Notes: a model not told the origin generated them from the sequence alone. A stretch of 64,000 bases of DNA from Methanosarcina sp. UBA293 (GCA_002499445.1 DALS01000012.1:6467-70466), one strand, 5' to 3'; shown: positions 28,886 through 38,258, counted from the first letter of the stretch. Translations and numbers: made by a program.

Positions 28886-30700
28886 TCACTCCTTGGTGGC
28901 AGCATTTTCCTCCTGCCTGCAGAAACGTGCCCCGCTTATCAGTTCATAATACTGTTCAGTAGGATCTCTCCAGTCCATATCTTTTGCAAGAAGGAAAGCT
29001 TCCCTGCAGAGGAGTTTGTACTTTACTCTGTCTTCTATGAAATTCCGCGTAAAATAGCTGGCTGCAAGGGCATAATCAAGGACGGTTTCGTAATAGGAAA
29101 GATCAACGTTGTCCACTACTATTACTCCTCCAAGCACTTCCTTAAGGGATTCAATCGTTTTTATGGCATCACTGAAACCACAGACTCGGCTTACCACACT
29201 TGGGGTTCCTTCTTTTCCGGCTTCAAGCCCTGTGAGCAGGAAGGGGTCGTAGCGCGAGGGAAAAATACCTGCACAGCAGCCTGCCATAAACTCCTCAACT
29301 TTCATACCAAGTCCTCCGTCGGTGCTTGAGAGGATCTGGGGATAAAGAAGTGCCGCAACCGAGCGTTTTCCTCTTACCATTTTCGAAAAATCCAGCCCTC
29401 TTTCCTCAATCATCTGCTGAATCCTCAACTCATTTCCTACGAGCACTTCTTTTGGCAGGTTCACAGGAAATCCTGATGGAAGGTTTGTTTTGGGTCCTTC
29501 TGCCGTAACAAGGAAACAGATTACTCTAATTCCCTCCTGCAAATGCCCTTCGAGAATGCTGTTTTTTATTATATGTTCAAGAGCTACAAGGGAATCGAGA
29601 AGGTCGGGATACCCTTTATTTTCTACTTCTAGGCGGGAGATTGTGAAAATTGGGATTATCTTTTCGGGTTCTATCCTTTCTCCCCCGTGATATTTATACA
29701 GGTTTTCGGAAAGGAATTTTCTTATCCGTTCAAGGGAGTTTTCTTTCAGGTTCCAGTCAATTTTATCGGTTTCTATGGTTATTCCGTTCCGGATCACAAT
29801 CCCATTAATTCCGTAAAAAAGCCTGGCTTCCTGTCGGGTTGACTCTCCGACTGCGGTAATTGTGTCTGCGTATGACATAAGAGCCTCAAGAGCAGCCAGG
29901 TTTTCAGGTACACCTGGAGGCCATGTGCTGTCATTATTCCTTCTTTTTTGAATGGAGTCATACCCTGCAGTCCTTCCGGGCAGAGTCGCATGCAGAGTTG
30001 CAACGGTATTTACTGGAATTCCGAGTTTTTTTAGCCTAGCTGGCGCATAAAATACCCCAAATTCGTGACAGTGCAGGGAGACCCCTGGACAGGGAATAAA
30101 ACCCTGAGTTGAAGTTGCTTCCTGTGTTTCGGAATCCTCTGGGGTCATACTTACAAGAAGTCGAATAAGCTCGGAAATTGCATAGGAAAGAGAAAGATAG
30201 TGAGTATATTCTGGGCCATTTTGCATGCTCTCATATCTCAGGGAATCAAGCCCGAGATGTTCGTAGACTTCAGCCTTGATCCTGCTTTCAAGGGTCATAT
30301 CCTTTCCCATATAGGTTGAGCGTATTTTCCCAAAGTCCGAGGTTTGAAATTGTAAATAGCCTATTTTCGTTTTCCCTACCAGTTTTTCTCCTGTATATAC
30401 TTTAATGCCTGACTTTTCAAGGGCATCCAGGCTTTTTTGAAGTTCCCCTTCAATACTTAGCGGGCTAAGCTCCCCCATATCTGTGATTCGGTTTAGTCCC
30501 CGGTTCCAATCGGCACCCCTGTGTCCGTAATAAGGACCCGCAACAAGAATCTCTTTTTCATCTTTCGTATCCAGTTTGCCAGAATCAAGAAGAGCTGCAA
30601 GGGTACGTGCTTCTTCATGAATAACATTCCAGATTCCGCCCATTTTATTTGATTTAGGGCCTGCTTCTTCTCCAGCAATTATGACAAAGTGTTCTCCCAA
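28886..30700 (-). CDS. GT3-type glycogen synthase
   Basis: A 604-residue protein resembling the eukaryotic/archaeal GT3 glycogen synthases: KMGGIWNVIHEEA in the N-terminal Rossmann half, CHEFGVFYAPARL, a GLGMKVEEF segment and FPSRYDPFLLTGLEAG in the C-terminal half. It elongates alpha-1,4-glucan from a nucleotide sugar. It starts at TTG 30700 after TAAGG. With galT and the GT4 gene it forms a glycogen/sugar cluster on one strand. Confidence 0.9.
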   Translation of the reverse strand: MGEHFVIIAGEEAGPKSNKMGGIWNVIHEEARTLAALLDSGKLDTKDEKEILVAGPYYGHRGADWNRGLNRITDMGELSPLSIEGELQKSLDALEKSGIKVYTGEKLVGKTKIGYLQFQTSDFGKIRSTYMGKDMTLESRIKAEVYEHLGLDSLRYESMQNGPEYTHYLSLSYAISELIRLLVSMTPEDSETQEATSTQGFIPCPGVSLHCHEFGVFYAPARLKKLGIPVNTVATLHATLPGRTAGYDSIQKRRNNDSTWPPGVPENLAALEALMSYADTITAVGESTRQEARLFYGINGIVIRNGITIETDKIDWNLKENSLERIRKFLSENLYKYHGGERIEPEKIIPIFTISRLEVENKGYPDLLDSLVALEHIIKNSILEGHLQEGIRVICFLVTAEGPKTNLPSGFPVNLPKEVLVGNELRIQQMIEERGLDFSKMVRGKRSVAALLYPQILSSTDGGLGMKVEEFMAGCCAGIFPSRYDPFLLTGLEAGKEGTPSVVSRVCGFSDAIKTIESLKEVLGGVIVVDNVDLSYYETVLDYALAASYFTRNFIEDRVKYKLLCREAFLLAKDMDWRDPTEQYYELISGARFCRQEENAATKE

Positions 30701-30914
30701 GCCTTAATCCCCCAGGGCTTTTTACTATTCGGTTCTATATTCCTAGTTTTTAATTCGCCTGCAAATATAAGCTTTTCAATCAAAAATAAACTTGGAAGGA
30801 TGCAGAATTTGTGTGGAAATAATTGATATTGGAACTACAGTTTGTAAAATGTCATTAAGGGCCGCTATTTTTAAAAAGTAAATGGCCGCTGGTTAGGCGA
30901 GGAAACTGTACTCT

Positions 30915-31706
30915 TCAGAAACTGTCATCAAGCACTGATGTTTTTGTTGTCGCATAACAGCTTTCCACAAGCTTCATAGTTCCTTCAAGGTCAGTAATCT
31001 CAAAATCAAAGAGTGTGGAAAATTCCCTTACACAGGCTTCAAACCTTTTCTCATATGTGAGACCTGTGTTTATTCTTGCCACTCTTTTGTATCCTGCACA
31101 ATCAAAGACAAGTTTCGACATGGAAATATCATTCGGATCCTGGCTCAAACCTGCGGTCCTGATCATTTCCCTCCAGTTTGCAGCCCACATAGGAGTCAGG
31201 AAAAAGGTGCCTACTCCCTTGCAGTTTTTCAGGACTTCGAGATAGCGGCCCCTACCTCCGAGCACGGCACCTATACAGTCATCAACGATTTCCCCGTTTT
31301 CTTCTTTCAGAATGCAGACCTTGCAGCCAGGGATCCTGAAGTCTTCTTCGACTTTCCCTAGTACATTTCCACAAAGCCCGTAAAAGAGCAGAATTCCATC
31401 CGAATGCGGAACCATTGCTCTCACTTTTGAATAAACTATTTTTTTAAGGTTTTCAGGAATTGCGTGCAGAGCAAGTTCAAGCATGTATATGTTTAGGGTG
31501 AGGCTTTTTTCTTCCTGCTTTTCCGGCAGCTCTTCGATGGGAAATACTTTATGCGGGATTCCAGCCTCCAACATTTTCTTTCTAATACCGTCGCAGTCAT
31601 TGTTTTCCACGATGACTATTTTTTCAATCTCAGGATCATTTTCGAGCAGATGCATTATCTCGTCTTCGAACATCCTGCACCCTATTCGTCTTCGAACATC
31701 CTGCAC
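30915..31706 (-). CDS. DUF1638 protein with duplicated start region
   Basis: A 263-residue member of DUF1638, common in methanogens and methylotrophs; function unknown. Core motifs are LFYGLCGNVLG and LGGRGRYLE plus conserved cysteines. The start is damaged: a strong AGGAGGAG site lies before ATG 31729, but that frame stops after 15 codons because a 26-bp segment is tandemly duplicated (31661-31686 and 31687-31712). The open frame now begins at GTG 31706 inside the second copy, without a ribosome site. Translation may depend on reinitiation. Confidence 0.85.
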   Translation of the reverse strand: MQDVRRRIGCRMFEDEIMHLLENDPEIEKIVIVENNDCDGIRKKMLEAGIPHKVFPIEELPEKQEEKSLTLNIYMLELALHAIPENLKKIVYSKVRAMVPHSDGILLFYGLCGNVLGKVEEDFRIPGCKVCILKEENGEIVDDCIGAVLGGRGRYLEVLKNCKGVGTFFLTPMWAANWREMIRTAGLSQDPNDISMSKLVFDCAGYKRVARINTGLTYEKRFEACVREFSTLFDFEITDLEGTMKLVESCYATTKTSVLDDSF

Positions 31707-31712
31707 CCTATT
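31661..31712. repeat. 26-bp perfect tandem duplication at a gene start
   Basis: Two identical, adjacent 26-bp copies fall inside the DUF1638 start region. Since 26 is not a multiple of three, the second copy shifts the frame. Removing one copy restores a frame from ATG 31729 through IGCRMFEDE into the body of the protein. Confidence 0.97.
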
Positions 31713-31939
31713 ATACTGATCACTGGCATTTGCAACTCCTCCTATTTTTCTCCCTGGAAACTGAGCAATCTGGGTATCATGTAGTATTTGAGATATTTTG
31801 CAGCGTTCTCAGTGTTCTTCATTATAGTATTTGGTATTTTATATAAAAATGTATTAAGTCATGAATACATTCCCTTCACTAAGTGTAGATCTCATATCGT
31901 TTAAAGCGCAGATTTAAGTATAAGTTTAAGTGCAGATTC

Positions 31940-32767
31940 TCAGATCAAGGCTTGATAGTAACCTTTTTTCTCTATAACCTCAATGGGAAGTGAAAACAGT
32001 TCAGAGAGGTTAGCATCGGTTAGAATTTCCTGCTTTTTTCCGTCCATGAAGACTTTGCCGTCTTTTATGAGGATCACTCGATTGATTTCGGGAATTATAT
32101 CTTCAAGGGTGTGAGTTACCAGAATAATACTTTTTCCTGAGTCGGCAATTTTCCGGATAGTTTCGCGGAAACTTTGGAGGGCTTTAAGGTCAAGGCTGTT
32201 TGCAGGCTCGTCTAAAATAAGGGCTTGTGGGTCATGCACAAGGGCTCTTCCTATTAGTACCCTTCTGGCTTCTCCTGAGGATAGTTCAGACATCAGTCTG
32301 TCTGCAAGGTGAGAAATCTCAAGAAATTTAAGTACTTCTCTTGCTCTTGCCTCCATTTCAGGGGTAACTTTATGGTTGTAGTAAATTCCTATGCTGCTGA
32401 AAAACCCTGAGAGTACGACATCCAGCACACTGACCTGGCGGCAGTAGGTCTGTTGGAGGTCTCCAGATACAATTCCGAGCATTTTTCTTAGTTCAAAGAC
32501 GTGCCAGGTTTCTTTACCCATGATATTCAAAATAAGCCCATCGGCTGCTGTAAGAGGGTGATATTCCTTTGTAAATGTCTTTATAAGGGAGGATTTCCCA
32601 GAACCGTTAGGCCCGATAATTGCAACATGTTCTCCCTGTCCAATGGATAAGGATACCGAATCAAGGATTTTTCTCCCGCCCTTGATAACAGTTACATTTT
32701 TCATCACCAGCAGGGAAGGGAGATTGTTTTCTCCTGGAATGTCTACGTTTTGAGTCATTTTTATCAT
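31940..32767 (-). CDS. ABC transporter ATP-binding protein, orphan
   Basis: A 275-residue ATPase with Walker A GPNGSGKSS, Q-loop region, signature LSSGEARR, Walker B ALILDEP and switch VTHTLEDI. It resembles the YlmA/ModF-type stand-alone ABC ATPases. No permease or binding protein is beside it, so either partners are elsewhere or it acts alone in the cytosol. ATG at 32758 is an alternative start. Confidence 0.93.
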   Translation of the reverse strand: MIKMTQNVDIPGENNLPSLLVMKNVTVIKGGRKILDSVSLSIGQGEHVAIIGPNGSGKSSLIKTFTKEYHPLTAADGLILNIMGKETWHVFELRKMLGIVSGDLQQTYCRQVSVLDVVLSGFFSSIGIYYNHKVTPEMEARAREVLKFLEISHLADRLMSELSSGEARRVLIGRALVHDPQALILDEPANSLDLKALQSFRETIRKIADSGKSIILVTHTLEDIIPEINRVILIKDGKVFMDGKKQEILTDANLSELFSLPIEVIEKKGYYQALI

Positions 32768-33512
32768 CTATCTCAATGTTTATCTATATAAAAAACTGGA
32801 ACAAATCAAATAAAGATTCTGAATTTTAGAATTTCGCTCAACATCTTCTGTCTGCAAACCGACTATAATTCTAGATATAAACATTACCTTTAGCTCATTC
32901 AAGAATTCAAAACCATGAATAACAAGGATAAAACCTTGAGCATGACTTTCATAAATGCTTTGAATGCCATCAAACCATGGATAACAAACAAGGATAAAAT
33001 CAAGGGTATAAGGATGAAACCATGGGTACAGCCATCTAATATTAGTGATGATAAGTTTTGTAGAAAAACTTATCTAAATCAGTTCCAATAGGGCTCGAAA
33101 TATTAAAAATATCAGGTTAAAATATCAAGTTTAGCTTCAACAGGTTTTGAAATGAATAAGTGGAAATGTATCAGGTAGTTCCGCTCAAGTAAATGAATTT
33201 TTTATTTAAGAGGATTACCTATAGAGTCTTGATTTTCGTACATATATTTTTTGTATTAAATTACTTTTGTATTAAATTACTTTTGTATTAAATTTCTTTT
33301 GTATTAAATTACTTTTGTATTAAATTACTTTTGTATTAGATTTATTTTTGTATTAGATTTATTTTTGTTATTTTTATTGTAGAATATTTCTAATATTTGT
33401 TATATAATAAAATTAAATCAATAATTAGTAATAATTTTTAACACTTTTTTATAAAATCATATTAAGATTTAAATAGTAAGTCATCATTTATACTAATACT
33501 GACAAAAAAAGG
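32768..33512. other. AT-rich spacer with repeats and one doubtful small ORF
   Basis: About 750 bases. A 58-residue frame at 32915-33091 (+, ends in TAG) lacks a ribosome site and is doubtful. It is built partly from near-repeats of AACCATGRATAACAA. A 16-bp tandem array follows (33247-33370). Confidence 0.4.
33247..33370. repeat. 16-bp AT-rich tandem array
   Basis: Eight phased copies of TTTTGTATTAAATTAC, with GTATTA recurring at 33253, 33269, 33285, 33301, 33317 and 33333 (exactly 16 bp). Two more copies diverge at 17 bp. It lies about 330 bp before the intact DUF2795 gene. Confidence 0.9.
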
Positions 33513-33673
33513 TTTGCTTCCCTAGAGAGCTTTAAAATGTAGATTTTCCTGTAGAGGAGGAAGATATCGTTAAGCGCTAAGGATAATAACGTCAGAGATA
33601 GCATTCTGTCGAATATAATAATTTCTGGAAAAGGAGTATACAACAGCTGCAGATGTCGCCAAAAAATTTTAGA
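33513..33673 (+). pseudogene. degenerate DUF2795-like copy
   Basis: This stretch repeats the layout of the intact gene 30 nt downstream but in broken frames. CTTCCCTAG aligns with the LP start, then NVDFPVEEEDIVKR, then a one-base shift into AKDNNVRDSIL, then another shift into EKEYTTAADVAKKF. These line up in order with SIDFPAQRNEILEQ, AKKSGEIRDIL and DKEYDSAEDVAFQL of the intact protein. At least two frameshifts and stops make it a pseudogene left by tandem duplication. Confidence 0.75.
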
Positions 33674-33699
33674 GGAAACTAAAATAAAGGGGAAATATT

Positions 33700-33933
33700 A
33701 TGGAAATTGAGAATAAAAGCGGATTTGTTATAGAACTTCCATTGGAAATTCAAAGGGTACTAAAAAGTATAGATTTTCCTGCACAGAGAAATGAGATTCT
33801 TGAACAAGCAAAAAAGAGTGGAGAAATCCGGGACATACTGAGGGAACTTGGTATGCTTCCAGACAAGGAATATGATAGTGCTGAGGATGTCGCCTTTCAA
33901 CTCCATACAATTTACATCGGGGTTCCTTCTTAA
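33700..33933 (+). CDS. DUF2795-like small protein
   Basis: A 77-residue helical protein with the pattern L..IDFPA...EIL..A......I...L..LPD.EY.S..DV, like the DUF2795 family of small putative nucleic-acid-associated proteins. A ribosome site AAGGGG precedes the ATG. A degenerate copy lies immediately upstream. Function unknown. Confidence 0.8.
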   Translation: MEIENKSGFVIELPLEIQRVLKSIDFPAQRNEILEQAKKSGEIRDILRELGMLPDKEYDSAEDVAFQLHTIYIGVPS

Positions 33934-34489
33934 AGGCTCCTTTCTAAAAAGCGTAACTTATTTTTAATTTTTATTATGAATGATTAAAAGTAACTTCTGT
34001 TTTCACTTTGGGAATGACTGTATAGTTCCATTTCCAGTTTCATTTTTTTAACATTTCATTTCCCTAGATTATCTCATCAAGGATGTAATCGGTAATAGAA
34101 TTATTTGAAGTTATATTTTCATCGCTCCTAAATAAGAAATCACGATAATTTTCCTGTTCCAACAATTTTGCCATTTTTAACTTTGAGGGTTAATTCAAGA
34201 ATTATTATCTCTGTGTTTTTTCTAAAATTATTCTGAATGATTGAGAAATTTTGAGTAATTAAGAAAAATTCTAAAGAATTATTTAATTGGCTTATTATCT
34301 TTCGAAACTTGTCGATCCTCCTTCTATCTTCTTATATCTTTTTAAGGCATTTTTACACTTAGAATTTTATTAAAGTTCTTAATAAAAAAATTTTAAAAAT
34401 TATTGATCTTTATTTTAGTTTCTCGTGTTTGTTTCTTACGTTTATATAATCTTATAATATAGTTTTGTCTCTATTGAAAAAGAGGAAGT
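33934..34489. other. AT-rich intergenic spacer
   Basis: About 550 bases of A/T-rich DNA with TATA-like runs near 34440-34460 placed for the next gene. No gene seen. Confidence 0.4.
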
Positions 34490-34860
34490 TATGGGGGGTT
34501 TTATTGCAAGCCTACAATACTCGGGGTTCATTCAGTTCCTATCTTTATGAAATACGGTATATCATTCTTTTCTATGTGATTGGGGATTGGGCCTCTACGG
34601 TTTATGCTCTTCCCCTGGGCACGGAATATAACCCAGTTCCTGCAATGATTCTAGAATATTACGGGATCTATCACCTTCTACTTGTCAAAGTAGGGTTTAT
34701 CTTCCTGCTTTTTTATGTGGCTCCTCTGATAAAAGCGTCAAGCAAAAGATGGACCTTTACAAAACATATTATAGAATCTGTCGGTATCTTTGTAACTGCA
34801 AATAATCTTATGGTTGTCTGGTATGGAAACAGCCTTATCCAAGCGCTTGGACTTGTCTGA
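34490..34860 (+). CDS. DUF5658-like membrane protein, start out of frame
   Basis: The protein has three or four hydrophobic helices with YVIGDWASTVYALPLGTEYNP, resembling small DUF5658-type membrane proteins. The best start is ATG 34490, preceded by AGAGGAAG. It opens a 19-codon dead-end frame because the ATG runs into six Gs. With five Gs it would read MGVLLQAYNTRGSFSSY and join the long frame. The long frame itself opens only with TTG codons (34465, 34474, 34504) without ribosome sites. Either the gene is frameshifted or a weak TTG is used. Confidence 0.7.
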
Positions 34861-35000
34861 CTAAACTAATCCAAATAGCCTCTGTTTCTTCCCCTAGATT
34901 ATAATTTAAAAGAAAGCTTTGGGCTTAAAGATTTCCTGAGGGCATTTTCTACTTCAGACGTAAAAAGAGACAACATTTCCTTTATGAAAGTGTAATTAAG

Positions 35001-35067
<67 letters not shown>

Positions 35068-35141
35068 TTTGACGCACAATTGTAAATATAGGATTATATG
35101 TGTAAATATAATATAAGCCGTATCTAAATAAACAGGGGACT

Positions 35142-35596
35142 GTGGAACCAGATTTTAAATTAAGAATTAGAGAGAATCTTGCCCTGGGCGTGAATGAGAA
35201 AACAAAAGCCAATTATTCTCAGTTTTTAAAGACGATTTTTTAAAGAAGAAATTTCACGCTATGGGGTAAAATCTGCATCTGTGGGAAAAATTACAAAGAA
35301 AGGCTCTGTAGAAAAACTGTCTACATCAGATGAAAGAGGCTGAAAAAAGATAAGTATATTCAGATCTTGCTGCTCAGTTTAAATTTATGGGAATTCATTA
35401 TTTCAGAGGATTTCTACAGAGCCCAAAGAAATATTTCAGTGAAATAAGGCCTGAAAATAAAAGAGAGATCTTTGATCTTTGTGAAGAGCTCTTCAAGTCC
35501 GATTTGAAGAACAAAAATGAGATGCTCAGGCCTGCCCTCAGATATGCAATCGAGAAAATGTCAGAAGATTTGAGAGTTAAAGTTATGAAAAAGTAA
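35142..35596 (+). pseudogene. DNA alkylation repair glycosylase (AlkD) pseudogene
   Basis: Remnant of a HEAT-like-repeat DNA glycosylase. It opens at GTG with AGGGGAC upstream and reads IRENLALGVNEKTKANYSQF. A T6 run at 35236-35241 then shifts the frame into KEEISRYGVKSASVGKITKK. A 122-bp inverted-repeat element follows. Precise removal of it with one target copy rejoins KITKK to YFSEIRPENKREIFDLCEEL. The middle HEAT repeats with the catalytic residues are missing, and only the C-terminus LRPALRYAIEKMSEDLR remains. The gene is dead: frameshift, insertion and internal deletion. Confidence 0.85.
35302..35423. mobile_element. 122-bp MITE-like element with 13-bp TIRs and 8-bp TSD
   Basis: Perfect 13-bp terminal inverted repeats GGCTCTGTAGAAA bound the element. 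The 8-bp word CAAAGAAA flanks it on both sides (35294-35301 and 35424-35431), a target-site duplication. It holds no transposase. Elements of this shape are moved in trans by a full-length IS with the same ends; 8-bp duplications are seen with IS6 and some other families, but I cannot name the parent. Confidence 0.92.
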
Positions 35597-36030
35597 CTGA
35601 AAAAACTAAGCTAAGTAGTGAAATCTTTACAAAAGATCGCTAATAAAAAATTGCAATAACAATAGTTAAGAAGTAAGAGAGGAAAATTGGAAAAGTAAGT
35701 AAAATGAATATATGAGAGAATATTAAAAGAGATATGAAATAAGATGAAAACGGAGAGACTGTAGGGAATAAGGAGCTTTTCCGATACAATACCCCCATAT
35801 TGTATCTTTGTTCCTTACTCCCTGATATTCTCTTTAGTCTCTCTATACTTTGCCTGCAATTAGGTCCTGCAGGAACTTTCATCCATACAAGTTCTTGTTT
35901 ACTTAACAGTTAAAAGACTTCATCACAAGTATTTCATTTTATTTACCCAGTTTTGTCATAGACTTAGCACTCAAAAAGCTTTTAATGATAACTTTTTCTA
36001 TAGCTTGGTATTTTAGAGCCTTTTCCACCG
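35597..36030. other. intergenic spacer
   Basis: About 430 bases. A minus-strand frame (35640-35882) has a hydrophobic end but no ribosome site and low-complexity composition, so I do not accept it. Nothing else is seen. Confidence 0.4.
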
Positions 36031-36270
36031 ATGAAATATATTTATTATCTATATTCTTTATCTATTGAGATAATATGTGAACAAGCAGAGAAACCTGACG
36101 AAATAAAGACTCTGAGAAAATAGGATGACAAACTGGTAGAGCTTGATCTATATCTCAAAGACTCAATGTTCGCGCCAATACTAGCTTCAGACCTACAAAC
36201 ACCAGGACCCTATCCACAGGCATCTTGGGGAAGCATAATATTGAAAGATGGAGATAGAGAAATTATTTAA
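36031..36270 (+). other. candidate reading frame with in-frame TAG
   Basis: ATG 36031 opens a frame with a single TAG at codon 31 (36121-36123), followed by 48 sense codons to TAA at 36268. The part after the TAG (LVELDLYLKDSMFAPILASD) looks protein-like. Methanosarcina reads some UAG codons as pyrrolysine, so this could be a small pyrrolysine protein. A decayed gene or chance frame is equally possible. No ribosome site is evident. Confidence 0.25.
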
Positions 36271-36293
36271 GATGTTGGGAGGAGTTAAAATAC

Positions 36294-37148
36294 ATGAGAT
36301 CTCGTATATTGTTTTTCGATCTCATCCGGATCGCGGCAGTATGGCTGATAGTAGCATCCCACGTCGGAATGATAGCAAACCATTACATAAAAATTGAAAA
36401 CTTATATTATCCTTCATGGGGTGGAGTTGGAGTTACCTTCTTATTGTTTGTAAGTGGCGCAGTTCTTGAATATAATTATAAGTCAATCACTTCATTTTCT
36501 GAATACGGTTCTTTCCTTCTCAAGAGATTTGAGAGGATTTATCCTGCGTACTGGATTTCTCTTGCAATCGCTCTTTCTATGTCCAGTGTAGGCGCGGTAC
36601 AGCTTTTAGAAAAAGGAAACGTTCTTCTCCAAATAAGCGGATTTATGGCGTTTACTAATCAATGGGGAGGAGAAATAAATGCAGTCGTGTGGTTTATCGG
36701 CTTGATCATGTCCCTTTACGCAATGTTTCCATTACTATCTGCGATCTGCCGGAAAAATTCTTGTTTATTTTTTCTGGGTACTCTGGCTATAAGCGCGACT
36801 TTTAGGTATTATTTTATAATTAATCATATAGGATTGCGTCCTGAAGACTGGTTTCCCCTGTGCAGGATATTTGAGTTTGGGCTTGGCATTTACGCAGTTC
36901 AGCACAGATTATATCCCAAATGGACATATTCAAGCAGACAGTTTTATGTTTTTGCAGAAATGAGTTTCTACATATTTTTGGTACATTTTCCTATAATCTA
37001 TCTATGGAAAATCAATAATCTGGTTTTTCTGGTATGCACTTTATTTTTATCTTTTGGACTTTTTAAAGTTGATTCATACATTCAAAAAAGTATAAAAAAT
37101 GTCGCCGGGGAAAGTTCAGCACAATCCCCAGCAAGTAAACCTACATAG
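36294..37148 (+). CDS. acyltransferase 3 (OafA-like) membrane protein
   Basis: A 284-residue integral membrane acyltransferase-3 family protein with about eight helices. The conserved His in IVASHVG (first helix) and the LLKRFERIYPAYW motif are present, which in the family move acyl groups onto cell-surface sugars. It is shorter than typical members (around 340). GGGAGGAG precedes the ATG. Confidence 0.88.
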   Translation: MRSRILFFDLIRIAAVWLIVASHVGMIANHYIKIENLYYPSWGGVGVTFLLFVSGAVLEYNYKSITSFSEYGSFLLKRFERIYPAYWISLAIALSMSSVGAVQLLEKGNVLLQISGFMAFTNQWGGEINAVVWFIGLIMSLYAMFPLLSAICRKNSCLFFLGTLAISATFRYYFIINHIGLRPEDWFPLCRIFEFGLGIYAVQHRLYPKWTYSSRQFYVFAEMSFYIFLVHFPIIYLWKINNLVFLVCTLFLSFGLFKVDSYIQKSIKNVAGESSAQSPASKPT

Positions 37149-37257
37149 GAAGAAAATTCATAATTATCTGCTTTTTATACCCTATTATAAGTAGTATAAT
37201 TTTTCAGCTAGAAATTCCCAGCAGGAATAAATAATCTTTATTCCGGCCTCTTAGATC

Positions 37258-37656
37258 TTATTCCGTAGTTACTCCGTCGAATTCGGCTTCATTGGCTTCG
37301 GCTTCTTCCTTTGTGGCGCGCACGATTCCGTCCTTGTGATGCGCCGGCGAATAGATCGTATAAAGCTTTAGCTCCTCTGTTTTCGAAGTGTTGATGATGT
37401 TGTGCTGAGCGCCGGCTGGTACAACCACAGCAACCCCATCACTGAGTTCGTATTCGTTGCTGTCAATTATACACTTCCCCTGCCCTGCTTCAAAACGGAA
37501 AAACTGGTCGTTTTCCTCATGCACTTCCATTCCAATTTCTTCCTCAGGCTTGAGGCTCATAAGCACCAGCTGGCTATACTTTGAGGTATATAATACCTTG
37601 CGAAAATTGTCATTTTCCAAAGTGGCTTCTTCAATATTAATAGAAAATCCTTTCAT
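37258..37656 (-). CDS. cupin domain protein
   Basis: A 132-residue single cupin. Motif 1 is EIGMEVHEENDQFFRFEAGQG-like, with a His and Glu metal site, and motif 2 is VVPAGAQHNIINTS. The second His of motif 1 is replaced (HEE), so metal binding may be altered. Substrate unknown. It is convergent with the acyltransferase gene. Confidence 0.9.
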   Translation of the reverse strand: MKGFSINIEEATLENDNFRKVLYTSKYSQLVLMSLKPEEEIGMEVHEENDQFFRFEAGQGKCIIDSNEYELSDGVAVVVPAGAQHNIINTSKTEELKLYTIYSPAHHKDGIVRATKEEAEANEAEFDGVTTE

Positions 37657-38258
37657 GCATTTCGATTTATAATTAATTGTATATATGATTATCCTTTAGC
37701 AAGGATTCTATAAAAATATCTAAGGTTATGGCTTATATTCATAGCTATATTATTTTAACTAATATGTTTTTATATATTCGACATTTCACCAACTTAATGT
37801 GACATTTTGATTAACTGGTCGATTAAGATGTTTGATACTATGACATTTCTTACTCAAAACGAAAATAAGATAATTATTACTATAGGTTTTCATAATAGTC
37901 TTTCAGCATTCAAGTTATATATCTCACTGGTATAAACTCTTTTAAATTCAATTTAAAATTAAGAAAAATAAAGGCGTATTCCAAAGTTTTAATAGCCCTT
38001 AATCCTTCCTCAAAAGCTTAATATATCTGTAAATTCTATTATTATATATAGTAGTTTATTTTAATGCTCTATGCTTTTATTATCTCAAGTGTAAAAAGCA
38101 CTTGGTTTAATTTTTTTATGATAACTAATAATTTAACGTAGCTGCTGAGGAGTCTAGACTCTCATGTTTATAATCTCTACAATATATTTCATAAATCAAA
38201 GTAGATTGTCAAAGTTACTCAAAAAAGGTCAAGTTACTTAAAAAAGGAAGCGAGGAGT
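37657..38258. other. AT-rich intergenic spacer
   Basis: About 600 bases with TATA-like runs (near 37765 and 38045). I see no gene or RNA. Confidence 0.4.

Noticed and set aside
32915..33091. 58-codon plus-strand frame ending in TAG
   Set aside because: No ribosome site, and built partly from local direct repeats.
33247..33370. Array considered as CRISPR
   Set aside because: Repeats are contiguous with no spacers, and no cas genes are present anywhere in the window.
35640..35882. 80-codon minus-strand frame with hydrophobic end
   Set aside because: No ribosome site and composition typical of AT-rich spacer read as Phe/Ile/Leu.
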